Shown piece by piece: positions 21,767 to 32,300 of a DNA stretch of 64,000 nucleotides. The translations under genes were made by a program, and so were the position numbers. Origin of the DNA: Pleodorina starrii (taxonomy: Eukaryota > Chlorophyta > Chlorophyceae > Chlamydomonadales > Volvocaceae); NCBI GenBank assembly GCA_030267565.1, contig BRXU01000001.1:2046001-2110000 (forward strand), read 5' to 3'. The notes beneath the pieces are model-generated. The model made no database searches. It was not told the origin of the DNA and worked only from the letters and a program-made list of their open reading frames with translations. Each line of letters opens with the position of its first letter. Positions within the stretch are counted from its first letter, which is position 1.

Positions 21767-24141
21767 TCATGGGATGGCGGCGCTGGTGTTGCGCAGCACT
21801 GCGGGGGACAAGAGTGCACCCATACTTAATACGTAATGAAAGTGTGCTACAACATAGTAAGTCTATTAAGAACTTGTTGGACCATCCGCCCTACTGCCAG
21901 ATAATAATTGTGGGTGGGTGGGTGGGTGGGTGGGTGGGGGCAAAGGCGGCTGCAGCGGCGTGGCACACAGGCACAGCCGCGGCTCCGTCCAGCACCCACC
22001 CCAGCAACAGCAACAGCATACACGCCATGCCGGTAAACCGCAAATACACGCGCACTCACAACCACACACACGCGCGGCCACACCCCGCGCCCCACGGTCC
22101 CCCCCCCACACCCCTCTCCTTCTCCTCCTTCGCCGCGGCTCCTCTTTTCCAGCCCTCCGATACGTCACCGTTCATGGGCTCCGGCCTACACTGTGGATAC
22201 CACCTACCGGTAACCCCACCCGCCCAGCCTCACCGTTCCTCATGAACTCCGCGTTGGTCGCAATGTTGCCAGGCGGCGAGTAGCGACACACGATGACCTT
22301 GCAGCCGCCGATCAGCTTCCGGCCGCCTCCGATGTTGATGGTATAGTCCTTGACCGACATGCCGCAACCCATGGACGTGGTGCCGACCCACACTATGGCC
22401 GTGAAGTGGCCGATATTCTTGGGCCAGTTGTCAGTAAAGGCCCGCGGCGTCATGAAGTCGTAGAACTGGACCTCGCCGTACCAGCCCTGGGCGGCCTTGG
22501 TGCAGGTACTGTCGGGATGCGGGTACTGCATCTGACTCAGCAGGTTTTCGCCGTAGGACCTGTCGGTCGAGTGGGTCAGTTGGCAGGTGGTGGCGAGCTT
22601 GGCGGCATAGCTGGTGGAGCTTGCTGCCAGACTGGCGCTCCAGGCCAGGGGCGGCGCCTGGTGGCGCGCACGGTAGACGTTGCTGAGGTCAAGGATGGAT
22701 CGCGCATCGGGGCAGTTGCCGCCTGCGTTTGGGGCGTTGAGTGGGGATGCGTGGGGCGTGATGGGGTGGGGGTGGGGAATGGTGGGGGTGAGAGAGAAGC
22801 CCTCGCAGCGAACGGACGGGGACGGGGGTGGGGATGGGAGGGGAGGGGGTGGTAAGAGGGGGGCACGAGGCACCCGCTTTGCGCTTTCCCTGCGCTCTGT
22901 ACAGCAAATGGTCGGGCTTGGCAAACATCAGTAGGTGCGGATCGGTCTGGGCCATGGGGCCAGGGGCCAGGGGTAAGGTGGGTCAAGGAGCATCGTGAGG
23001 ATGTTCAGGGCTGCAGAAGATCGTGTCCTGTTATCAGTTGGCAATTGTTTTTTGTTTTTTCAGAAGATAAGTCAACAATGGATAAAAAGTTTTGTGTATT
23101 AAATGAAATAAACTACATCCTTCTTACAAAGATGTGCAAGTCCTGCTACCAGTAACAAAGGTATTTGTAAAACAGTGGTCACAGGCCGCTTTGCGGCATT
23201 GCAGGTCCAGCACATGTTCGTTTTCTGCGCGACATCCTTAACCGCGGCGGTCTTAGCTTTGCACGCAAATACCCGCGTACGGTTGGTGATGGGGTGCTTT
23301 GCATTTCGTTGTGTGGGCAGGGACGGGCAAGTGGTTTGTGCGGCGCACGACGGGCGGGGGCCGTGTTCGACCTAACCCTACCGGTACCTACCGGTACCCG
23401 CCCCCGCGTGTAGCTCGCAACGAAGCCTCCGTCTGCCCCCGAGGTGTGTCTGGCTGCGTCCCGAACACCCACGCGGCGTCACCTGGCAAGCTGAAGGCCG
23501 AGAGCGTGGCCGACGCGCGGTGCCGAGCGGGTGGCCTCAACCCACGACCCCAAAGCACAGGTCAGGAGAAGCGCTATAGCGCTTTCCGGTGCCGCTTGTG
23601 TCACTCACCGCTGACGTCGACGCTGGTGTTGACGCTGGGTGGGGGTGCCTTGGGTGGGGGTGCCTTGGGTGGGGGCGCCCGGGCCGGCGGGGGTGCCTTG
23701 GGTGGGGGTGCCTTGGGTGGGGGCGCCCGGGCCGGCGGGGGTGCCTTGGGTGGGGGTGCCTTGGGTGGGGGTGCCTTGGGTGGGGGCGCCCGGGCCGGCG
23801 GCGGCGACCGATTTGGCGACTGAACCGCCTGCAACGGCGGCGGCCGTGACCTCGACTTCGGAGGCCGGCGCTGCCGCAGGAGGAGCCGCCCGACTACGTG
23901 CGAAACGACCGGGCGAGGGGCACAAAGGAAAACGGAGCAGTGTGTGGATGTGGATGTGTGTGTGCGTTTCTGTTGTGTTGATAGAGCCAGGCAATGCGGG
24001 GGAGGTTCAGACGGCGGGAATTTGGGTCAGAGCCCGGACGCGCGGGCACTCACAGCGGGCCAGGGGGTCTTGTTGCTCCGCTGCCGCCAGACCCGCGATG
24101 GCGACCAGCGCCACCAAGACAGATAGAACGATTCGCGACAT
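21767..24141 (-). CDS. Secreted CAP/PR-1 (SCP) family protein, copy A
   Basis: Exon 1 (24141-24054) encodes a signal peptide (MSRIVLSVLVALVAIAGLAA, then AEQQDPLAR). The linker exon (about 23880-23605) is built from tandem repeats. It is read in phase with the next exon as (PPPKA)n, a hydroxyproline-rich type of spacer. The CAP exon (22722-22234) carries the family motifs GHFTAIVWVGTTSMGCG and VIVCRYSPPGN, NSNVY-type N-terminal helix RSILDLSNVYRARH, and six cysteines. A 32-base last exon (21798-21767) adds VLRNTSAAIP. CAP proteins are secreted; in plants they are PR-1 defence proteins and in volvocines they occur in the extracellular matrix with Pro-rich rods. The acceptor of the linker exon is uncertain, because two frames are open there. 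Confidence 0.8.
22159..22205 (+). repeat. Copy of the dispersed intronic motif (CAP A)
   Basis: GATACGTCACCGTTCATGGG and the following GCTCCGGCCTACACTGTGG lie in the last intron of CAP gene A, antisense to the gene. Relatives occur at 10589, 26622 and 44308. Confidence 0.6.
23636..23805 (-). repeat. Linker-coding minisatellite, CAP A
   Basis: Tandem GGGTGGGGGTGCCTT units, interrupted by GGGCGCCCGGGCCGGCGGG spacers, encode the (PPPKA/PPPARA)n rod on the minus strand. Confidence 0.85.
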
Positions 24142-26233
24142 TGAGCAGCGAAAGGTGGGAGGTGGGTCTCTCGGTCGCTGAGCACAGCAAGTGATTGGCC
24201 TTTCTTTGCCCTCTGGGTTGACTAGGCCTGAATCGACACAACGTGGTGGTTGCCCTCGGAGGGCCTGCTTTCGGTGCCGACCTGCTTTCGATGCCGAGGT
24301 TCGAGACTTAAGCCGTAGGTTCTTACAGTATTGCAGTTGCGCGGTCGCACGCGGTTAAATGAGGCATACGTCTTTCAGAATACAGTTTTTGGGACTCCCG
24401 TACCGCTGCTGGCAGTTGTAAAGGCACATGCATTCTTCCTACGGCAGCCAACGTGCTGAGCAGGGCATCACACCAGGATTTTGCTGCAAGTGAGTGATGG
24501 GCGCTTGCTGCAAAGTCAATGCAAGGCTGGGGGTTGGGTAAGAAAAGAATGCCCGAGTGCCAGAACAGGCCAGAGTATCTGAAGAGGAGTCGACGCTGAC
24601 TCGTTTCTTATGGCCCACCTCAAACAACACGAGTTAAAAGTTTGCATGTTCATGCATCCGTGTGCAACGCGCATTGAAATCAGCGGCAGAAGTGGTTGCG
24701 GGACTCAACTGTGAGGAATACAAGGCACACGGGTCCATGAATGCTTCATTATAGGATATGCCTAAGAGTTGAACGCACAAGCTAAATGTTGACAGGTTGG
24801 CAAACCCTAAAGGAGGACCCTTGCTTAAAAATAGGGCTGGATCACGGTGGATCTTGAGTTTTGAATTTACCCCCTTTTTTGGGCCTTGTGACTATATTCC
24901 TTATGACTAAATACTCCTTGCATGCTTGTCAAGCTCATCGGAGATATGTATGGTTGCAAGCCGCGCAGGGTTTCTGGCCCTTCAGGGCTTGATGTTCGTA
25001 GGCTTGAGGCTTGCCTGCCCGGTCCCCGCGGACGTGAGCACATCATGTGCTCGGTGTACCGGTGGGTGTGTTGGTGGGATTGTCGCCTGGGTTTGTGGCT
25101 GTGCAGCGGCGCCAACCACGGTCGCGTTGGCGACGGTGCAGAAGCCGTTGCCACCTTTGGGTCTTGGGGGCGCCCGATGCTCGACCGGATCAACAACAAC
25201 GCCCCGTGTCGGTGCTGCTTGATGGGTTACCACCCGTTCCGTGCACGCATGCGTGTGTGAACCCACGTGGCCGTAGTGCCGTCACAACGGCACACAAGTC
25301 GCCATCCGCGGCATAAGCTTGTTTGTGTTTATGCTGCAAATCCGCATGCGTGTGCCCAACTACCGGTACCCATGTGGCCATAGGGCGCCCGGAGAGCGGT
25401 CACGGCCTCGACAGTTGGCACCCAGGTGCGGCGTTGCTGCACTACGGTAGCACCGGGGCCCACAGGTGGGTCGTGGTGCGTCGTGACGTGCCGTGCTAGG
25501 GCGTCCGACGCGCCCATAGACGTGGTCCATAGAAGATACCGGTAGGACCACACCCACCGTTTACCGTGACCTTCTTGTCCTCATTCGTTACATTTATTAA
25601 CGCTAAATAAAGCCCCAGCGGCGATGCCACCAGAGCCGATTCCCGAAACACCGCTACTAACGAACACCAAATAACAACCCTTCGCCGCCCCGCTGATCGG
25701 CTCGACCTCTACTCGTCCTCCAAACCACACAAAACCCCATTTTTATGTTGGACCAGTGGCCGGCCGTGACCTAGGCTCTCAACCACCGGGCGGTTCAGAC
25801 CCGGTGGCCGCGCGCCAAATAAACAGGGTGGGAGAGGCGGGAACAAAAGCATGAACCTAAGTCACAACACGGCGAATAGCCGTTCTAGAGAACATCCCTA
25901 CATGTCGGAAGTACGACAAGCAGATACATTAACTACTTCTCGTACCGAGAGGCCTACGCGTATCCCCAAACTGCCGAGAAGCCTACGCGTATCCCCAAAC
26001 TCGGGGGCGCATCACGGCATCAGGGGTAGGTACCGCATAACACAACAGGAAACGTGCCGGTACCTTCCAGGCCCCGGAAGCCGTCAGGCCCCAGGCGGCC
26101 GAGGCGGACGGCTTATCGGTGCAGGGAGGGAGGCGGCAACGCCGTACAAGTACGGCATGCATTCTTTGGTGCTCGTGCTTGTGAACGTCCATGCCTGACG
26201 AGGGCTTCTGCCGCCTTTGCGCCGCCTCGTTTG

Positions 26234-26238
26234 TTACA
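26234..26238 (-). terminator. TGTAA poly(A) signal, CAP gene B
   Basis: Minus-strand TGTAA about 80 bases past the stop at 26315, at the same place as in copy A. Confidence 0.6.
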
Positions 26239-26314
26239 CTGTTAGTCCAACCGCTTGGGTGCACGGCCACTGCCATTGCCACTGCACGGGGCCGAGCCCT
26301 TCCAACCGTTTGCC

Positions 26315-28099
26315 TCACGGGTCGGTGGCGCTGGTGTTGCGCAGCACTGCGGGGGATAAGAGTGGGTGGGTGGGTGGATGGGTGGGTGGGGGCAAAGGCG
26401 GATGCAGCGGCTTGGTACACAGGTAACAGCCGCGGCTCCGTCCAGCACCCACCCCAGCAACAGCAACAGCATACACGCCATGCCGGCAAACCGCAAATAC
26501 ACGCGCACTCACACACACACACACGCGCAGCCACACCCCGCGCCCCACGTCCCCCCCCCCCCCCACACACACACCCCTCTCCTTCTCCTCCTTCGCCGCG
26601 GCTCCTCTTTTCCAGCCCCCCGATACGTCACCATTCATGGGCTCCGGCCTACACTGTGGATACCACCTACCGGTAACCCCACCCGCCCAGCCTCACCGTT
26701 CCTCATGAACTCCGCGTTGGTCGCGAAGTTGCCAGGCGGCTGGTAGCGACACACGATGACCTTGCAGCCGCCGACCACCGTCCGGCCGTTGCCTATGTCG
26801 ACTCTATAGTCCTTGAGCGACATGCCGCATCCCATGGACGTGGTGCCGACCCACACCAGGGCCGTGAAGTGGCCGATGCCCTTGGGCCAGTTGTCGGTGA
26901 AGGGCTGCGCCGTTTTGAAGTCGTACGACTCGACCTCGCTGTACCAGCCCTGGGCGGCCTTGGTACAGGTGGTGTCGGGATGCGGGTACTGCATCTGACT
27001 CAGCAGGTTTTCGCCGTAGGACCTGTCGGTCGAGTGGATCAGTTGGCAGGTGGTGGCGAGCTTATCGGCATAGCTGGTGGAGCTTGCTGCCAGACTGGCG
27101 CTCCAGGCCAGGGGCGGCGCCTGGTGGCGCGCACGGTAGACGTTGCTGAGGTCCAGAATGGATCGCGCATCGGGGCAGTTGCCGCCTGCGTTTGGGCGTG
27201 TAGCAGGGTTGCGTAGGGCGTTCCGGGGCGTTGGTGGGGTGGGGTGAGGTGGGGTGGGTGGGGTGGGGTGAGGTGAGGTGGGGTGGGGTGAGGTGAGGTG
27301 GGGTGGGGTGAGGTGGGGTGAGGTGGGGTGGGTGGGGTGGGGTGAGAGGAAAGTCGCCGCAGCGAAGGGACGGGGACGGGGATTGGGGATGGGGTGATAA
27401 GAGGGGGACGCGAGGAACCCGCTTTGCGCTTTCCCGCGGCGTCACCTTGCAAGCTGAAGGCCGAGAGCGCGGTCGACGCGCGGCGCCGAGCGGGTGGCCT
27501 CAACCCACGACCCCAAAGCACAGGCCGGGAGAAGTGCTACCGTATAGCGCTTGCGGTGCCGCTTGTGTCACTCACCGCTGACGTCGACGCTGACGTCGCC
27601 GCTGGGTGGGGGTGCCTTGGGTGGGGGTGCCTTGGGTGGGGGTGCCTTGGGTGGGGGTGCCTTGGGTGGGGGTGCCTTGGATGCGGGTGCCTTGGGTGCG
27701 GGTGCCTTGGGTGGGGGTGCCTTGGGTGGGGGTGCCCGGACCGGCGGCGACCGTTTTGGCGACGGAGCCGCCGGCAGCGACGGCCCAACCAGCGACGGCC
27801 ATGACCAGGACCTCGGAGGCCGGCGCTGCCGCAGGAGCCACTCGACTAGGTGCGAGACGACCGGGCGAGGGGCACAAAGGAAAACGGGGCAGTATGTGGA
27901 TGACTGAATGTGGATGTGTGTGTGTATGTTGTGTCGCTAGGCGGCGATGCGGGGGAGACGGGTTCAGACGCCGGGACTTTGGGTTGCAGCTCCGGACGCG
28001 CGGGCACTCACAGCGGGCCAGGGGGTCTTGTTGCTCCGCTGCTGCCAGGCTCGCGATGGCGATCAACGCTGCCAAGGCAGATAGAACGATATGCGACAT
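26315..28099 (-). CDS. Secreted CAP/PR-1 (SCP) family protein, copy B
   Basis: Same gene structure as copy A: signal-peptide exon 28099-28012 (MSHIVLSALAALIAIASLAA), repeat-coded linker exon (about 27830-27592), CAP exon 27185-26697 of exactly the same 489 bases, and last exon 26346-26315 (VLRNTSATDP). The motifs GHFTALVWVGTTSMGCG and VIVCRYQPPGN and all six cysteines are kept, so it looks functional. The first half of the CAP domain is almost identical to copy A. The second half carries most of the replacements (for example ESYDFKTAQPF against QFYDFMTPRAF). The linker is shorter and less regular (APPPKAPAPKAPASK). Likely role as for copy A: an extracellular or matrix protein. Confidence 0.8.
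26622..26668 (+). repeat. Copy of the dispersed intronic motif (CAP B)
   Basis: GATACGTCACCATTCATGGG and following bases in the last intron of CAP gene B. It is one substitution away from the unit A copy over its core. Confidence 0.6.
27222..27350 (+). repeat. GGTGGGGTGA-type microsatellite in CAP B intron
   Basis: Irregular tandem GGTGGGGTGAGGTGGG units just upstream of the CAP exon of copy B. Copy A has only a short GGGGTGGGGG tract at the same place, so this is an expansion after duplication. Confidence 0.8.
27600..27742 (-). repeat. Linker-coding minisatellite, CAP B
   Basis: About nine GGGTGGGGGTGCCTT-type units encode the Pro/Lys/Ala rod on the minus strand. The unit count and interruptions differ from copy A. 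Confidence 0.85.
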
Positions 28100-29347
28100 T
28101 GGGCAGCGAAAGGTGGGTGGTGGGTCTCTCGGTCGCTCAGAACAGCGGAGATAGGCCGTTCTTTGCCCTCCGGGTTGGCTTGGCCTGAATCGACACGACG
28201 TGGTGGTTGCCCTCGGAAGGCCTGTTTTCGACACGGACCTGATTTCGACGCCGAGGTTCGAGAGGTTCTTAAGCCGAAGGTTCTTACAGTATTGCAGTTG
28301 CGCGGTCGCACGCGGTTAAATGAGGGATACATCTTTCATACAGTTTTTCAGTTTTTGGGACCCCCGTAGCGCAGCTGGCAGTCCTAAAGGCACATGCATA
28401 TCTTCCAAGGACAGCCCACGTGCTGAGCAGGGCATAACACCAGGAGTTTGCTGCAAGTAAGCAATGGGCGCTTGCTGCAAAGTCACTGCAAGGCTGGGGG
28501 GTGGGTAAGGAAGGAATGCCCAACTGCCTGCCCAGAATGTCTGAACAGAAGCCGACGCTGACTCGTTTCTTATGGCCGACCCCATACCTTTTCATTGAAA
28601 GCTCGCCTTTTTATGCATTGTTTTTTGCAACGCGCATTGAATTCAGCGGCAAAAGTGGTTGAAGGACGCACATGTGAGAAACCCCAGACATACGGGCCCA
28701 TGAATGCTTCATTACAGGACAACCCGAAGAGTTGAACGCGCAATTGCTAAATGTTGCCAGGTTGGCGGCTTGCGTTCACCGCTTTGCCCCATTTCCAACC
28801 TTCAAGGAGGACCCTTGCTTAAAACATGACTGGATCACGGTGGATCTTGAGTTTTGAATTGACCTCCTTTTTTGTGCCTTGTGACTGATAATTCCTTGTA
28901 TGCTTATATGGTCACAAGCCGCGCGGGGTTGCTGAGATGCTGACCCGTCAGGGCTTGATGTTCGTAGGCTTGCCTGCCCGGTCCCCGCGGACAAAGCCAG
29001 CCGAGCGGCGCAGTCGGAATAAACGGCTGTGCTTAATGGGTTGATCAACCTATCACGTTGCTGTATCACGTTGTTTAGCATTTCTGCCAACTGGCAGGCG
29101 GCAGCTAGAGCTACATGCATGGCGCTGTTTACAATCCCGCTGGCCAGGGCGGATGGGCAGCCTGGCCCCCCTGAATGACCTGCTGGTGAGGTGGTGAGGG
29201 TGGACAGGCGTGTGGGCGGCAGGAGCGAAGGGGCACCGCAGGGGCGCAGCATAGCGGGGCTCTGGAGTGCAACACGCTCTGGAACGCAGGAAGTTACATG
29301 TTCAGTAGGAGTAACTGTCGGGGTCCGCATGTGTTCTTGCTTGCTAT

Positions 29348-29372
29348 AACCGCTGAGCTACGCCAATCGGAT
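29348..29372 (-). other. tRNA-like box A segment near the LINE 3' end
   Basis: The minus strand reads GGCGTAGCTCAGCGGTTATA, which fits the pol III box A / D-arm consensus. No anticodon arm or standard TPsiC (GTTCGA) arm follows. This is at most a tRNA-derived fragment and is not called as a tRNA gene. Confidence 0.25.
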
Positions 29373-29389
29373 ACGGTCGAGGCTCGACA

Positions 29390-32300
29390 GTCAACGAGGC
29401 ATGAGGCATGAGGCATTACATGTGTACGAGCCAAAATGGCTGGTAACATGCGTCCCCCCACAACGGTTATCCGTCAAGGGGCGCACTTTAAGACAACATA
29501 AGCCGTATGGTTAGCTACCACGCAGCTCGGTACGCGCTTTCTGAATCTGGGATAAGAGACTGCCCAGTTTCGCCGGGTCAAAGGTCCCCATCACATCCAC
29601 CATGCTGCTACCCATAGGGAAGCCTATTGCCTCTCGTAATGGCGTATAGCCCGGACATTCCATCAATACGTGCAACTCGTCTTCTACCGACCCGCCGTGG
29701 CACACCCGACATATCCTCTCCGCGCGCGGTTTCCGACCCGGTCCCCGTGCAAACCTTGACACATCCAAGTCCCAACGTCCCAGCCGAAAACGCATCAGGG
29801 CCGTGTGGTGCTTTCTCGGCATACACACCCTCAAGTGATCCAATGTTCGTTTGTGGTCCGAGAACGAATACGCCACACCCATCCATTTCAGGTACCGACA
29901 CGCGGTAACCCCGGGTGCTCCCCGTCCCACACCCCCTTCCTCATACTCTGGGAAATTCCGCGGGTCCCTATCGAGGCTACCCGAGCTCCAATCCAACAGA
30001 AGGCGACGTCTGAACTCGGCCAGTAAATTGTCAAACGGGATCTCCAGGCCCAAGATCGCCTTTGCCTTCTCTTCATTGCTAAGACCCACGGGTACATGTT
30101 GCCTGTAGTCAAATCCGAGAGTCTCGAAAATCCGGAGCACCTTACCCGCCCAAAAATATTCGTGCGTGGCTGAATGATCTGTTTCCAACCACGATTTGAT
30201 ATCTTCCTCAAGCACTGCCCGTGCCAACGACGTGGATTGCCGCGCTACACGCTTCCAGAAGCCAAATACCTGTCGCGCCCAAAAGTAGTGCAATGGTAAC
30301 TGCGACGTTTCCGCGAACAATTGTCGGTTAGGCGGCAGGCTAGCGCCTACCACCTTCCGCAAAAAGATCCTTTGGACCTCGACCATCGGGTCCGCCATAC
30401 ACCTCTCAAAGACGCCTGCCGCGCGCCCTACACTCTTCACCCATTTCCCCCACTTCTTTAGCAACACCCCATTCTCCCCTGCTGGCGCTGAGCCAGGGCT
30501 CTGTCCCCAACGGTGCCACTCTTTAATTCTTTGACGCCCCATGGTCCCCAGCGCCTCACGGATAGCGTCAGGGCCCCACACTTCAGCCCCGTACGACAGT
30601 AACGACCTGATTTGCACGTCAAAGCATCGCAACATAAGATCGAGGACCCATATTCGATTCCTATCTAGTTTCTGCATCAACGCGAACACCGCTCTTCGCC
30701 CCACATCGCACAGCTCCATACGGCACGAATCAAACGAAAAACTGGGTCCGTATCGCAAGCCGAGGTACTTCGCACGTTCCTTCACTGGGACAGGTTGCCC
30801 AGCGAATTTCAGTTGGCTCGCACCTTCCATCAACGTCGCTAGCGTATCTTGCCTGCCGGCGAAAACTAATAGCTCGCACTTGTTGACGTTCAGACTCATC
30901 CCGAAGCCCTCGCAGTATTCCACCAATCTGTCCAACAGAAATTGCATGCGTGCGGGGTTCGTTGCGAATAACGTTAAGTCATCCGCATACAAGAGCTCCG
31001 GAGCCCTTTTCCCCCCGACGATCGGGGACCCCCCCTGTGGCCACCGCCGATCGCGTTCGTCGACGTAGTTCGCAAACGTCTCGATGAACATTCCGAATAA
31101 GACCGGACTTAGGGGGCACCCTTGCTTCACCCCTTGATCCGACTTAAAAGGCGTGCCCCTCTGACCGTTCACCTTCACCCGAAGCTCCACGTTGTCGTAT
31201 GCTCGTCTCAGAGCGTCCATCAATTGACCCCCCACGCCACGTTCTGCTAGCCGCGCCCAAAGCGTCTTCCTATCCACCCGATCAAACGCCTTCTCAAAAT
31301 CTATTTGGCACACCAGCAACCCACTCTGCCCAGGTCTTGCGTAACGGGTCAGGATATGACGCAACACAAAAAGATGGTGCTGTGTGCCTAGGCCCTGGCG
31401 AAAGCCTGCCTGGCACCAGTGACGCACAGGCAGCTCCACAGGGTCCGCTTCCGCGAATTTGGTGAGGCGGCGCTCAAGCACGGATGCGTAGCATTTTGCG
31501 AGTACGCCGCCAACCGCTATGCCCCGATAGTTACTACAGTCCGTTGGGTCACGTCCGTTTCGCTTATAAACAGGAACCAGGTCTGACACGGTGAACTGCT
31601 CCGGAAAATCACCCTTGGAGCGGATGTGCTCCATGAGTGCCTGCAGCACCGGCGCCAACCGGTTGATTTCCGGCCTGTCATCATCACTATTACGCAGCCG
31701 TCTAGCATACTTGTAACACTCCCCACACACCTTCTCTGGTCCACTGGATTTACCGTTAGGTAGATCCTCCAGGACACTGGTTACCTCTTCAACTGCGATG
31801 GGAATGTTGAGTGCCGCATCCGCCGCCGCCTGCCTCCGGTTCCTCTCTTCCCATCCCATGACGTTCCACCATGCCCCGTTCCCATGTGCCCTGTTGATAA
31901 TCGCCAGCATCTCAAACGCTTTCCTGTTGTCGGGCTCCCGCTGCCTCTCATTGTACAGCTTCTGAAAATGCTCCCGCCACACGTCTCCCTCAGAGATCGG
32001 ACATGGACTGAGTACCCCCCCCGCCAACTTCTGCCATAGGGCCCTGGGGTCCCCGCGGCAGGAACTGATAAACTCACGCCATTCCTTCTGCTCAAACGCC
32101 GCCATGGCGTGCCTCCGCGCTCTATTATACACCTGCCTTGCCTCCCTGAACGCTAACCATGCCGCTGATGACCTATCCTGCCCATGAGCAGTGATCAACT
32201 TCGCGTCCATGATCGCATGCTTCTGTGCACATTCCTCGTTCCACCATGGGGCGTGCCCTGAGCGGGGCTGAGGCCCTGGCTGCCCTACTCCGAACGTCCT

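Larger units (their letters stand above)
20507..25033 (-). repeat. Tandem unit A with CAP gene
   Basis: First copy of a direct tandem duplication. It begins near GAGCACATCGTGTGC and ends with CCTGCCCGGTCCCCGCGGAC, the same boundaries as unit B. Similarity to unit B runs through the CAP gene, its introns, its upstream region and an unrelated-looking proximal segment (20507-21500). Differences are indels and point changes. Confidence 0.85.
25034..28990 (-). repeat. Tandem unit B with CAP gene
   Basis: Second copy of the duplication, directly adjoining unit A. Compared with A it has an extra segment of roughly 130 bases at about 25260-25375 and a shorter last CAP intron. It ends with the same CCTGCCCGGTCCCCGCGGAC boundary. 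Confidence 0.85.

Noticed and set aside
29348..29420. tRNA gene on the minus strand
   Set aside because: A box A is present, but the D-stem is imperfect and no anticodon or TPsiC arm can be folded.
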